Shown here piece after piece: positions 48,275-58,924 of a stretch of DNA of 64,000 nucleotides (the stretch's first letter is position 1; each line of letters opens with the position of its first letter). A program made the translations under genes and the position numbers. The stretch is from Capronia americana (taxonomy: Eukaryota; Ascomycota; Eurotiomycetes; Chaetothyriales; Herpotrichiellaceae). Below the pieces are notes generated by a model. The model was given only the letters and a program-made list of their open reading frames with translations. It had not been told where the DNA came from and searched no databases. The DNA lies in assembly GCA_016110215.1 (NCBI GenBank), contig JADWQD010000019.1:124001-188000 (forward strand). Direction: 5' to 3'.

Positions 48275-48356
48275 CTTACCTCTTACCTCTTACCTCTTAC
48301 CTCTTACCTCTTACCTCTTACCTCTTACCTCTTACCTCTTACCTCTTACCTCTTAC
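48275..48356. repeat. CTTACCT heptanucleotide array, about 11.7 copies
   Basis: Perfect 7-bp tandem array in the promoter side of the Gre2-like gene and the 3' side of the Zn2Cys6 gene. A degenerate copy precedes it. The long Leu/Pro/Thr/Ser/Tyr frame through it is only a product of the repeat. Confidence 0.93.
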
Positions 48357-48489
48357 TGTGTATGTATGTATGTACAACGTTCGGGAGCATCCATCCTCGC
48401 GTCGTCACAGTAGGAAGGAAGGAGGGAGGCATACTCGGTACAGTACTAGATTGAGACTTGAAGTACAGCAACTTTTGACGCGGAAACCG

Positions 48490-48490
<1 letters not shown>

Positions 48491-48526
<36 letters not shown>
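48491..48526. repeat. CGTG tetranucleotide microsatellite, nine copies
   Basis: Perfect (CGTG)9, directly followed by TGTATATATATA. Alternating purine/pyrimidine sequence of this kind can form Z-DNA in principle. Confidence 0.93.
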
Positions 48527-48527
<1 letters not shown>

Positions 48528-49063
48528 TTGTGTATATATATACGTAAGCATCTAATGGGTATGTAGATATGTACATGTATACCTTCAAGCCGCACCCAAC
48601 AGGAAGTTACAAATCCCGTACACGTGGGAACATGTACATAATACTCTGGACTTGGACTCGGTATTTGGGGGCTCGTTCATACGGACTGGTGATACCCGCC
48701 GACACACCGACTTCTCTCCGTTCAAGTACATAAAGGTACAGGATACAGTATACAATATAATTAGTATATTCTTGATCTTTAGTACGCTCCCCCCCACGGC
48801 ACAGATCCTTCGGCTATAGAGTCGACAGCCGACGGTAGTGCGTGTGTACGACACCTCACATACGCGGTACGATGCGACCTCCGATTCAGAAGGGACGGTA
48901 CTGGTCAAGTCAGGGCGGCAGAGGCTAGGCCAGAATGATGTCTTGGCCGAGGCTGCAAGTGTGGTGTCCAGGATTTCTGCAGATTATCTATTGATGCTTC
49001 GTCCTGTGTAGGTAATTGTCCCAAATCCATCAATGAGACATTCCGACCATTGGCATGATTCTC

Positions 49064-52036
49064 TCATCCATGCTCAACGGATCCACTCGGGTCTACCATG
49101 GCTTCGCTCGAGTGTTGGTCTCCGAAATAAGTCAGGACGTCCTGTGGCAGGTACTCCAACCAAGGTATCATGTCGCCGCCGGGGAAAACGAGATCGAACT
49201 GCTGTGCTCCGCTCATGTCGATGTCTTGTGCTCGAATCAGCATGCTATCCCAGTCTTGATTCTGGACATCGACAAACTGTTGTTGAATGTCCATAGCTTG
49301 CTCGTAGTTGGGTGTCAGTTGAGGTTGATAATCAGAGACATTCGAATTCTGCGGCATGAGGGTAGAAGTGGCGGTCGCGGGTACCCCTGAACTAGGAGCG
49401 TAGGGCGAATGAAGACCTAAGAGAAGGTCTGCGTCTTCTGTAGAGACCGGATCGTATGGCAGAGGCGGATCCGTCTTGATCTGACCGACGACACTGGGCA
49501 GCTGGTCCTCGGAGGCTGAAGGTGGGTTGCCGTCTTGCACCCTTGTTCGCTTTGCAGGACGATGCTCTTTGCCCGACTGTTTTTGCCCCGTTTGGGACCG
49601 TTGTGCGAACGATGCCCCCTTGCCACCATCGTTCATCGAGTAGAGGAAGCTCAGGTTTGGAGCGGGCGAGTTCGCTGTACCAGTCAAGGACCACCCGATG
49701 GCATGACTTAAATCCATCGAAGGAGAAGAACTCGTTCCTCTGTCCTGCCCCTTGAGGCCGCGAAACCTGGCATCCACGCCAAGGGAAGCAGCCAATGAGG
49801 TGCCCCTTCGCCACCCGGGTGTAGTGAATGACGGCTGCGTTGACGGCATCTGTCCGTCTACGTCTTCCGCAGTGAAGAGCAGAGGATCCATGAGACCTTG
49901 TGATTTTTGGTCGAGTGCTGTCAGAATGTAACGGCACCCAGCCCAGTACGAATCTAGAGTCTGAAGCGCCTTGTAGCAGCGTTGATAGTTTTGATTTGCC
50001 GCGGTTGCAAGGAGCGTGTGACGGGCCGAAGCTGCTTTCTGGGCCTTTTCGGCGCTCGTGGGATGTTTCGTATGCAGCGAGTGGCCGTTTGGCCGTGGAG
50101 ACGTCGCCCGAGACGACGGTTGCGATGCATGGGCGGTAGCTTCTGCCAAAAAAGCACACGCAGCCACATACATAGGCTGGCTCGTAAATGGATTGCCGAT
50201 AAAACTCTTGACATCGATCAATTCGGCAAACGCCAGGATGTCTGCAATGGTCTTTGCGGAGGACATGGACAATTCCCTGCTGTCGGGGAAAAGTTGCTGG
50301 ATTCGGCCTTCAAAGGAATGAAGCAACGTGGGCTGATGAACCAGAACGATCAGGGTATGGAACCAGAAATGCAGCAGGATAAAATTTGTGCCATGGCCTG
50401 CCTTCACATATTGCTGGAAGTTGGTGGCGTTGAAATGCAACTTTGGAGACAAACGCTGATAGAATCCTACATTGATCAGCACCTGAAGCACCCAATAGTT
50501 GACAATCTTACCTGTCAAGTCTCTCTCCATGCTCGCCAAGCGTTTCAACACTTCGGGAGTGACCTGGCTCACGTCCTTGATGTTGTTTAGGACATCCGCA
50601 ACTCGTCCATACATGTGGACGATCTGAATCATGGCAGGAAAGGGATCGGGGTGTCCTCCAATTATCGTCTCGTCGGCACGATAAGGGAACGATATCTCAA
50701 TGTCCTTGTCCCGCAGAGTGACAGGACGGCCAACACCAGACGAGACGGCTCTATCCAGGAAGAAGATAGCCCAGAAGGTATCGACCCGTTCTTGCTCGCT
50801 TGCCCTTCTGTCGTCAAGCTCAGATTTGTTCATCTCGGATAGATTTTGCGACAGTTTCTCTTGCTGTTCGAATCTCTTCTGCTCCACCGCTTTCCCGTCC
50901 TGACCGTGCTTAACGGTTTTGGGGGTTGGGCCGATTCTGCCTTCGAGCTGCAAGCCTTCTAGCTTCTGCATTCCCAAATCTTGAGCCATCCGGATGGCAG
51001 TACCAAGATACATCCAGAGCCCACTGTCATGGTCGGTGCCGAATTCCTCGTATGCCAGCAGCAAGCATGCCTGAGCAACAGCGATGGTTGGACAGGAGAA
51101 AGTGTCAATCACAGCAGACATGGAGCGTTGCGCAAATGGATGTCCGCGAAATGCTCGTAAGACATTGTACTCATCGTCCAAGGGCACGGATGAATCATTT
51201 GAAGCGCACAGCAAAGGACTCGAAGAAAAGCGAGCTGCGACTGCACAAACGGCATCGACCAGGATTGCGTCGACCTTCTTGTCCTCCAAGTCTTTCAGAA
51301 ACCTTTCGCGTTGGAGGAATGGATAGTTACAACCCAGATGGGTAAAGAATGTGTCGCAGAGATGAAGGATCAAGGGAGGGATCGGGTCAGGATCCGTGGC
51401 ATCGTAGAACGGCACCACGACCGGTGCTCTGTCGTGACCGCCAGGAACGGGCACGTCCAATGGCTGGCCGGGGGCTGGAGACCCAGAAGGCAAGCTCGAT
51501 CGGTGATCCTTGACCTGAACGACCATCTGCTTGAAACCTGGCACGATGGCGGTCGGCCCGAAGTAGCGAAAATAAGGCACACGGTTCCTGGAGGACGCGG
51601 AGCTACTCGCGGTGTGGTTGCTCGCAGGGCTGATGATCTCGTCCACGGCACTGCGTAGCTCTCTTTCTGGCTGTTCGATCGTGCTAGAAACACGTGCCAT
51701 GGCGTCAACGTCGTTTGAGGGTGTCTGAGATGGTGGTACAGCAGACTCGACTTCCTCTTCATCGTTCTCTTCGGCTCTGCCATCCTCACGACTCGCGCGA
51801 TCAGCATAGCCCGAACACCCATGGCCGTAGTCGGTGCATGTCTTGCATTCAGGTCTCTCTCCCGAACAACGCGTCTTCCGTTTGCGACATGTCAGACAAG
51901 CCGCGTTTATCCTTCTCCTCTTTGTGTGTGGCTGCCCGTCCGTTGCGACGAAGCGAATCTGGCGTGGTGGGGGAATTGAGCTCCCGGGCGCATGTTGCAC
52001 GGTTGGTTGGCCATGTTGGGCGCTACTAAGGGTCAT
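49064..52036 (-). CDS. Zn2Cys6 fungal transcription factor
   Basis: An open frame of 990 codons from ATG 52036. The binuclear zinc cluster is complete: Cys47, Cys50, Cys57, Cys64, Cys67 and Cys74 in ACLTCRKRKTRC...PECKTC..YGHGC, preceded by basic KRRR. The middle part is a fungal_trans domain (PYFRYFGPTAIVPGFKQM, HPFAQRSMSAVIDTFSCPTIAVAQACLLL, DTFWAIFFLDRAVSSGVGRP). The C-terminus is Ser/Pro/Gln-rich with acidic clusters, a likely activation region. A stop-free 45-nt intron with good signals (GTAAGA donor, CTGAT branch, TGTAG acceptor) probably lies at 50467-50511; its removal gives 975 aa and RDLTGFYQRLSPKLHF. The target pathway is unknown. Confidence 0.92.
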   Translation of the reverse strand: MTLSSAQHGQPTVQHAPGSSIPPPRQIRFVATDGQPHTKRRRINAACLTCRKRKTRCSGERPECKTCTDYGHGCSGYADRASREDGRAEENDEEEVESAVPPSQTPSNDVDAMARVSSTIEQPERELRSAVDEIISPASNHTASSSASSRNRVPYFRYFGPTAIVPGFKQMVVQVKDHRSSLPSGSPAPGQPLDVPVPGGHDRAPVVVPFYDATDPDPIPPLILHLCDTFFTHLGCNYPFLQRERFLKDLEDKKVDAILVDAVCAVAARFSSSPLLCASNDSSVPLDDEYNVLRAFRGHPFAQRSMSAVIDTFSCPTIAVAQACLLLAYEEFGTDHDSGLWMYLGTAIRMAQDLGMQKLEGLQLEGRIGPTPKTVKHGQDGKAVEQKRFEQQEKLSQNLSEMNKSELDDRRASEQERVDTFWAIFFLDRAVSSGVGRPVTLRDKDIEISFPYRADETIIGGHPDPFPAMIQIVHMYGRVADVLNNIKDVSQVTPEVLKRLASMERDLTGKIVNYWVLQVLINVGFYQRLSPKLHFNATNFQQYVKAGHGTNFILLHFWFHTLIVLVHQPTLLHSFEGRIQQLFPDSRELSMSSAKTIADILAFAELIDVKSFIGNPFTSQPMYVAACAFLAEATAHASQPSSRATSPRPNGHSLHTKHPTSAEKAQKAASARHTLLATAANQNYQRCYKALQTLDSYWAGCRYILTALDQKSQGLMDPLLFTAEDVDGQMPSTQPSFTTPGWRRGTSLAASLGVDARFRGLKGQDRGTSSSPSMDLSHAIGWSLTGTANSPAPNLSFLYSMNDGGKGASFAQRSQTGQKQSGKEHRPAKRTRVQDGNPPSASEDQLPSVVGQIKTDPPLPYDPVSTEDADLLLGLHSPYAPSSGVPATATSTLMPQNSNVSDYQPQLTPNYEQAMDIQQQFVDVQNQDWDSMLIRAQDIDMSGAQQFDLVFPGGDMIPWLEYLPQDVLTYFGDQHSSEAMVDPSGSVEHG

Positions 52037-52600
52037 GTTCAGATGAAAGGCTCGAGCTCATCGCCCAGAGGAAGGACATTGTAGACAACCGTCGAAGAAT
52101 GCAAAGTTTTTTTTCACCCGAGTGTGGCCGTGACAAGCATCCAGATGCTCGGACTCAAGCGCAGCATCTGTGGACGATCAGGAGCTGGCTGCAACTCTCG
52201 TGCGCGGCCGGGACAAGAACAAAGAACATGGAATATGAGCAAAAGTCAATGTGATTGCCATGTTGCGTCTCGTCGCAGTGGCAGCTGCTGCTCCTTAGGC
52301 GTTGCTGGCATCTGCACGCCGCTTAAGTGCGGGGTCAGAAACCCTAATGGAGGCCGAGACAATTTGCGTTTAGGCTACCACGGCCACCGCTTAAACCAAG
52401 CCCGCAAAGGACAGACGTACGCACACCAGAGAATCTTCCCGTACCCCTTTTGGGCACCCAAGACGAATCAAGGCAAAGCGATAGCAACAGAGTCTTTTCA
52501 CTCTCCTTGCTACTTGTTTAAACAACCCAGAGGACTGCTGATGCCCAAAATGCAGGCACTCGTCGCTCCGTTTCATTCATATTCACAACCTTACTCTCCT
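52037..52600. other. Short intergenic region before the SLX4 3' end
   Basis: Promoter of the Zn2Cys6 gene and 3' flank of SLX4. It contains a T8 tract near 52108-52115. No gene is seen. Confidence 0.5.
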
Positions 52601-55255
52601 TTACCCGTGCTTTCCACGTCCTCTCCATCCACCTCCAATTCCAAGGCAGCAAACACCATTTTGTTCGCACCAGTTCCTGACTTCCAACAGGCTCACTTCC
52701 CCATCCTCGCCAATGGCCTTGAAACCTTCTGTGTTGAGCCAGGCAGTAAGTTCCTCGAGGACGATTGGGTCGTACATGAGAATCTTGTCCCGCCAGGTGG
52801 GTGATGTTTGATGATCGCGTGAGTCTGAGCCTTCAGATCCGGCCGCTGGACGATGATGAATGGCGGCATGTATTTGTACCATAACGTCCATCGACTGCGT
52901 CTGCTTGGGTGTAAGGAGAGGAGCTTGAACCTCGGCTGGTTTCGTATTCGAGGGCATTTGGGCAGGCGGCTGCGCATCTTCGAGGTCCAGAGGAGATGTT
53001 GTAAAATCGAGCTTCGGCGTTGTAGGAGGCGGTGTAGCAAGTCTGGTCAAGACTTGTCCGACCTTGACTGTTTTCTCCTCAGGTTGACATGATACTGCTG
53101 GTATATCCGCGTGCTTTCCTCCTGCTTGCCTGATATTGGTCTCGTCAATGTCGTCCACGTCCATAACCCTCTGATCAGAAAGAGCTTTGCTTTTTGTCCT
53201 TCGCTTTCGCGGAGCGTGGTCTTTCTTCGGAGCATCCTCTGCCTTGGATGTTGCTTTTTTCCTCTTCTTGGGCTCTTTCGGAGTCGCTGGGTCACCACTG
53301 TTTGATTTGCGTTTAGCCAGGGGTCTTTTGACTTTTGGAGCTGGCCTCGCAGAAACATCATGGACTTTGCTGAGAAAATCACCATGGGTCAATGCACCGG
53401 CCGGGTCGTCGGGCCCGTCGCTATCATGTTCGATACCATGCTTGCTCTTCCAGCATCGTTCAAGAAGTTCGATCATCTTCTCCCGTTTTTTGACGGCCTT
53501 GAAACCGTATACCGCTATCTGTTTCTTCAACTCATGATCGGACCATCCTTCGTAGGATGGCATGACGGCCTTTGGTCTCGGAGAGGCGCTCGGTTGTTTG
53601 GATTGTGCTTCGACAGACTGAGGCTGGGCGCCACCGTTGTCCTGTTGGTCCTCCAGCGTGCGTAAAGTATGTAACGCCCTCACGGGGACATTTGTCACAT
53701 TTACAACGGGTCCACGAGAACCGGGCGTCTTGATATCATAGATGTCAAACACCGGCCCGATGCTCCTAGCATACGGAGTCTGAGCAGCTGGTGAACGTAT
53801 GCGGCCTTCGTCTAGAGTGCCCATACGATGGTGGTGCGGGTCGTCAAGCTGCATGAGCGCGTCCTTGCCCGCAAAAGCCTGGCGTACTGCTGGGGAGTCG
53901 GTCATGTCGACCGTCTCGACCTGCAACAGAGCATTGTCTGCATCCCGGCCAGCTGCACTCCACAGATTTCTTCGCCTGACCAGTCGACTCGTCCCATGCA
54001 CAACTCTAGGAGAGGTCGACTCGATCGAGAACGGCTGAGACCGTTGTGGAGAGAAAGGATCAGATAGATTCCCTTCGGATTTCTTCAGTGCTTCCAAAGT
54101 GTCACGCATCAGAGTAGGGGATTCCTCTCGTGCCAGTTGACTTGCTGGGCCAAATAAAAATGGTTGCTCAAGACTCGTCTTCATCGCGGATGTAGGCGAG
54201 ACCAATCGACTCTTTGCCGGAGCTGTCTTTGACCTACTTGCTTTCTTGGCCGAAGCCTTAGGCTTAGAGAATTTCTTGAGGCTCACATCGACGACTCTCT
54301 CATGATCGGTTCCCAGAGCAGCAGCTTGAGTCGATGTCAAGTGCTCCATCATAGGCTGTAGCTTGCCTTCTTTATGTCGGTCGTTACCATAAGCCGACGT
54401 AGCTAGAGCCGTGATCGTGAGAGTCTTCTTGGGAGGTGCTTTGCCTTTGCCCCTACCAGCTTTTGCCTCTTTGGCCGTGCGCAACTGCGAGACAGAGGAT
54501 GATGATGTGGCCGCAGTGGTCATAACAAGGTCAATCCGTTTCCTCGTGAACTGATCCCCGTTTCCATTGACCTCTCTTGTTGCCGTCTGGTATTCGTTGG
54601 CGGCGGATGCAGAACAAGCGTAAACATCTAGAAAATCATTCGAGAATTCCGCCTCTTGTGGACCTGATTTCTCAGTCTGCGAAGCATGTTCATATGATTT
54701 GACAGGAGTCCAGTCCAATCTTCGTGGAATCGCCTTCTCCATCGGCGGTGGGCTTGAGTGCCCACCATCTGGGCATTCCTCTTTGTTTCCAGGCGATAGA
54801 ATAGTCTCCAAGTCATCTTTAGACCCGAGTTGCTCTCCCTCCTGCGCGACTTGGTGACTCGTAGGGCTGAGTGGAGCGCTCGACTTGGAGGGTTTGAAAT
54901 GGTCCGAGAGCTGCTCGGTTTGTGAGTGTTTCCTCTTTCCCACGAGGTCCGCCGTTGAGATGGGACTGGCAGTATTATCTCGGGCTTGTTGTAATGCTTG
55001 TAGCCTGAATTTTGATCCGCTTGGAGACTGCAAGGGGATGTTTTCTACGCCAGGTCGCGCCAAAAGGGCACGTGCACTGCTATAGCCAGGCGGAAACCCA
55101 TGTCTTATTTGGCCCGACCTCTTGAATCGTTTGGCTCCGTCTCTGACGGGGATACTTGGTGACCTTGCGGGTGAAGGAGACTCAACAGGTGTGGGGGACG
55201 GTGCGAACGCCCGAGGAGGGGACGAAGAGATGATGATGACCGCCGAGGAGGACAT
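52601..55255 (-). CDS. SLX4: SLX4, scaffold subunit of the SLX1-SLX4 structure-specific nuclease
   Basis: Single exon, 884 aa, started at ATG 55255 (MSSSAVIIISSSPP); the frame extends upstream only to a TTG. SLX4 binds the SLX1 GIY-YIG nuclease and directs cutting of branched DNA in the nucleus. The conserved C-terminal domain is clear: WRDKILMYDPIVLEELTAWL, then NTEGFKAIGEDGEVSLLEVR, then WCEQNGVCCLG. Upstream lies a SAP-like helix pair (YEGWSDHELKKQIAVYGFKAV, KKREKMIELLERCW). The remaining ~600 residues are Ser/Pro/Lys-rich, disordered and rich in SP/TP sites, as usual for fungal SLX4. Several basic clusters (KKRKK, PRKRRTKSK) may serve nuclear import. Confidence 0.92.
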   Translation of the reverse strand: MSSSAVIIISSSPPRAFAPSPTPVESPSPARSPSIPVRDGAKRFKRSGQIRHGFPPGYSSARALLARPGVENIPLQSPSGSKFRLQALQQARDNTASPISTADLVGKRKHSQTEQLSDHFKPSKSSAPLSPTSHQVAQEGEQLGSKDDLETILSPGNKEECPDGGHSSPPPMEKAIPRRLDWTPVKSYEHASQTEKSGPQEAEFSNDFLDVYACSASAANEYQTATREVNGNGDQFTRKRIDLVMTTAATSSSSVSQLRTAKEAKAGRGKGKAPPKKTLTITALATSAYGNDRHKEGKLQPMMEHLTSTQAAALGTDHERVVDVSLKKFSKPKASAKKASRSKTAPAKSRLVSPTSAMKTSLEQPFLFGPASQLAREESPTLMRDTLEALKKSEGNLSDPFSPQRSQPFSIESTSPRVVHGTSRLVRRRNLWSAAGRDADNALLQVETVDMTDSPAVRQAFAGKDALMQLDDPHHHRMGTLDEGRIRSPAAQTPYARSIGPVFDIYDIKTPGSRGPVVNVTNVPVRALHTLRTLEDQQDNGGAQPQSVEAQSKQPSASPRPKAVMPSYEGWSDHELKKQIAVYGFKAVKKREKMIELLERCWKSKHGIEHDSDGPDDPAGALTHGDFLSKVHDVSARPAPKVKRPLAKRKSNSGDPATPKEPKKRKKATSKAEDAPKKDHAPRKRRTKSKALSDQRVMDVDDIDETNIRQAGGKHADIPAVSCQPEEKTVKVGQVLTRLATPPPTTPKLDFTTSPLDLEDAQPPAQMPSNTKPAEVQAPLLTPKQTQSMDVMVQIHAAIHHRPAAGSEGSDSRDHQTSPTWRDKILMYDPIVLEELTAWLNTEGFKAIGEDGEVSLLEVRNWCEQNGVCCLGIGGGWRGRGKHG

Positions 55256-55708
55256 GCTGGGTAGGCTGTTGACCGCCCATCGGCGCGAATTCGTGAAAGC
55301 CAATCCGATAGCTAAGACGGCTCCTGTATTTCAAGCCCGAAAATCCAGTGCGGAAACGGTGAATGATGATTGAAGGCGGTTGGAAATGTCAAGACACACC
55401 GATGGGCGCGGAGGCAGATTCAGAACAAAGCAAAACACGCGGCGCACCCACGAGATCACGTGATGCTCTCAGGCCGTGATGGAAGAGATCAAGAGGCGGT
55501 TACCACTTCAGCTTATCTGTAGCCGCACTATTTCAGTCAAGACAGCAATGAGGAATGCCCCGAAATACCCTGCTTCCTTCCAATGAACTTTTTTTGACCC
55601 CTCTTTAGCACCGAATCCCAACGCCAGAGCCCGGAAACTAAAGGGTACTTTTCTCCTTACGCCGCGAATTTCAGGGGATCGATCTCGGCTCCCATCCTGA
55701 AAACCCCC
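55256..55708. other. Promoter side of SLX4
   Basis: 453 bp between the SLX4 start and the 3' end of the 118-aa gene. No coding signal is seen. Confidence 0.5.
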
Positions 55709-56123
55709 CTACAGACCTCCTCCCATGTATTGGAAATCTTGTTGATCTGAATCGATGTTTGGGTACGGTGTTTGAGGAGGAGACAATATGGTGGGTGTGC
55801 CATCAGACAAGTTGATTGTCGAGATCGACCTTGTGGAGTGGGAAGAAGCGTCACTTTGGCCTTCAGGCAGCAGTGGATCCTGCTCAGGTGCCTGAACATG
55901 GACCGTGAAGACTAAAGCGATTAGTGGCTGGCTTGATACTCGTCAATAGTACCAAGGCTGTATACTCACACGCCATCAACGTGTCCAAGACGTAGCTATA
56001 GAGTTTATCGGTCGTATAGATCAACTTTCGCACTATGGTGACAGCATAGCCCCGGATGGCATCGAAGACGAAGCCGATGGTTCCAAACACGTGCATAAGA
56101 ATGATATAGAGTGACAGTTGCAT
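55709..56123 (-). CDS. 118-aa protein with N-terminal hydrophobic helix, unknown family
   Basis: Two exons, 55970-56123 and 55709-55911. The 58-nt intron has a strong GTGAGT donor and a CACTAAT..TTTAG end. The second exon is not a long open frame of its own in this phase, so the gene is easy to miss. The N-terminal half (MQLSLYIILMHVFGTIGFVF, then AIRGYAVTIVRKLIYTTDKLYSYVLDTLM) reads as a signal anchor followed by an amphipathic helix. The C-terminal half is Ser/Thr/Pro-rich and polar and ends YMGGGL. I recognise no family; the coherent frame across the splice supports a real gene. Confidence 0.62.
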
Positions 56124-57059
56124 TGATGACCGAAACTATATACCAGAACAGGCTGTGTCGCTCATGCAATGGCAATATTGATTATATATGAACAAAAGGG
56201 ATATTGAGCTTACCATTGTGCTACCCATCACTAACATCCAAATCACCTCAAAAATCACTCACCTTGTCTCAGAGATGCGTTCATCGAAGTGGTCGCTTGA
56301 GCCCTCAGAAGTTCCATTCACAAACGGCTGTAGACGAGGATTTGGGACACGAGAAGCGATCTTCGGACACAAAGAGTCAGTCAGGTACATGATCGGAGGT
56401 CGGTGGAAGCAGGCACGGATTGCTTGTCGATAGAAATCGGTGCTAGGCAAAAACTGCCTTGTTTGCCGGCTCATTGAACAGTGGTTGGTTGATCAGGGCA
56501 AGATGAGGGCATGGTGAGCGAGGAAATGGGCGCGGATTTGGCAGTGAAAGAGATCGATGCACGTCGATGGTGCCAACGGTGAACTAGGGAGCAGCATCCA
56601 AGTCACGGACGCACTTCGACTGGGCGCCACGTCCAGCCACATCTCTTGCTCCAGCCTCACCAGCGCCGCAAGCCCAAAGATTCGATTGGCCAGGTGTGTG
56701 ATTCGAGGGCCCAAGGCCTGGAGCGTCCGAGAAGCCCCTCCCCAATCGTTCAGCCGCAAGGCGCCCTGCTTGGGGCCAAAACAAGCAGCAAGCGGCGACA
56801 CGGCGCTCAACGGAGAGCCAGACCTTGGCTGGAGTGCTGGTTGGCGCTCTCTCCATGTCAACCACAACCCATTCGCATGAGCAGCTTAACTTCTGTGTCG
56901 CCCTCGACGCCAGGAATTCAAGCTTTTGTTGTCCGAAGCCCACCGGCATAGACAAGCTCACCGCAAGAGGACATCTCGTAGCTTGGCCGACGCGCAATCA
57001 GGCTGGAAGTGCTGCTCCAGTCCCGCATCACCAGAACTGGCTCTGGTCTGACTCCGACC
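56124..57059. other. Promoter region of the Clr5-domain gene
   Basis: Frames on both strands are short and unrelated. 936 bp between the divergent starts of the 118-aa gene and the Clr5-domain gene. Confidence 0.5.
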
Positions 57060-58667
57060 ATGGCTTCAGACGACGACTCGCAATCTCTGGACACTCATCA
57101 TGACGACAAGGATTGGGAAGAGCAGAAGGAGAACTTCCGACAATGTTACATCGACCACAACATGACGCGCAAAGAAGCAGCCGAGTACATGAAACAGCAT
57201 CATAACTTCAACGCGACGCCGCGTCAGTGGGAGCGCAAAATCAAGCAGTGGGGATTTTCGAAGTATACTGGCCGAGATGAGAGGCTGGCTCAGATCGCAC
57301 AATTTGGCAAGACCGTGCTCGACGTCAGTCGTCCTGGTCGACGGCCGCGCTCTCTTGTGGACGAACGTGGGAATCTTCAGCCTCACGAGGATCGCAACCT
57401 TCGCCGCTTTGCTCGACGAGAAGTCAGTCGCTCTAGATCAAGGTCGAGGTCGGCCTCCTTCGCCGACAGACCACGTCCACAATTCAAGCACGAGTTCTCG
57501 GACCCCTCCGCAAATGCCTCCGTGGATCCAGCCTTCAACTTCAACGAGATGGGTTCAGAGATGCGAAGAACTCCCAGCAGAGAAGGGCCCCTCACGAGCA
57601 GAATGCAAGGTGCGCGTGAGATGTCAGACCCACTCCAGCCCAACTTCTTTCAGAATCAGCAAGTGGCATACGGGCCCAACGACGACCCCAGTATTGCTGT
57701 TGGTATGCAAGCTCAGTTCCCACAAGGTCACCATCATGGTTCGCCGCCTTTCAACACTGTACCGGCACAGACTCAATTCAATAGCTTCGCACACGGGCCA
57801 ATCCCGTTGCATACCTCGCAGGGCATGGGCCTCGGAAACTCAAATCAGCCATTCTCGGGGAATTCCACCAATGCATATTCTGGGTATTCTATGCAGGATG
57901 CGGTCATGCAACCCCTACCGCCAAGTTTCAATCAGTTCGGAATGCATCCGGGCATGCTACCAGAAGATATTATGACCGAGCATACTATGTTTGACAACAC
58001 ATTGCAATTGCCGCCAGGTGCAGACGAACTGGACCAAACAGGGTTCGAGAATAATCCTATGATTACGTTCGATATAGTGGACACGGACCCTCCAGCCATG
58101 GCATCTGCTTCTGAATCTGCAACTCTGCAGACCCAGACCGCGATGTCAGTCCCGTTTCCCGAGCCGACTCTAGGTGACAGTGGTTCTCTTGGTAGAGATG
58201 TTCTGCCGCTGGTGGAGCAGTACATCCAGGCTGTTCAAAGTGTCGCTCTCAGCGCTCTGCCTAGATCGTCGCATACTGATGGTCTTTCCAATAGACTGGC
58301 CGCAGATCTTGTGCAACCGAGTAAGTCGACTCATCCCTTGTGGGCTCCTGGAGTTAACCGCCGCGGCGTTAGGCAGCGCTTTCATGGCCAGCATGGCGAT
58401 TTTTCTCGACAATTTTGACAAGACGAAGCAAAGGTCTCTTCAAAGCATGAAGGATACCTGCAGCAAGCTGCGACAGAAGAATGCAATTTTGGAACAGATT
58501 CTGAACGGCAGTGTGTTCCCCAGTGTTCCGCCTTGACGCTTGGACGGGGTCTGACTGTTATAGATACCGATATGGATCCAATTCCTTCGATCGAGCCCCA
58601 CCAGCATCGCTCGTCAGTTCCACCACAGGGCCCGATGTATAGCGACATGTATGGACCGAACTACTGA
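57060..58667 (+). CDS. Clr5-domain protein
   Basis: Exons 57060-58320, 58373-58510 and 58564-58667 give 500 aa. The start is the ATG in ACCATGGCTTC; the frame upstream begins with GTG. Residues about 18-70 form a Clr5 domain: KDWEEQKENFRQCYIDHNMT, EAAEYMKQHHNFNATPRQWE, KIKQWGFSKY. This helix-turn-helix-like element is found in fungal cellulase regulators and many other proteins. The middle is Gln/Pro/Met-rich with an RSRSRSRSRS run near residue 120. A coiled coil (DKTKQRSLQSMKDTCSKLRQ) is in exon 2. Without the last splice the chain would stop at 58536; the intron has a CTGAC branch and TATAG end and adds a polar tail ending MYGPNY. Role: probable nuclear regulator. Confidence 0.85.
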
Positions 58668-58924
58668 GGGCGTGACCGAGAGCCGTGACCCAGTGACCCT
58701 CCGGCAGCGTCACGTGCGCGCCATCGGCGACGGCGTTTACCCGAAATTTCACCGGCCGACCCGCACAATCTGGAGTGAAATCTTAATCTCAATCTCACTG
58801 GATCCTGTCAACACCGACGGCATTCGTCGCCGTAGCAAGACCCTGGCGTTGTAGCGCGCTCGTCCATGATCGGCCATCTCTGCCATGCTTCCCAACGCGG
58901 CCCACGTAGCACATTTCCTCGAAG

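Noticed and set aside
48220..48555. 111-codon frame with repeated LLPLTSY and ACVR blocks
   Set aside because: It is just the translation of the 7-bp and 4-bp microsatellites.
55256..55303. N-terminal extension of SLX4
   Set aside because: The longer frame starts at TTG; the first ATG is at 55255.
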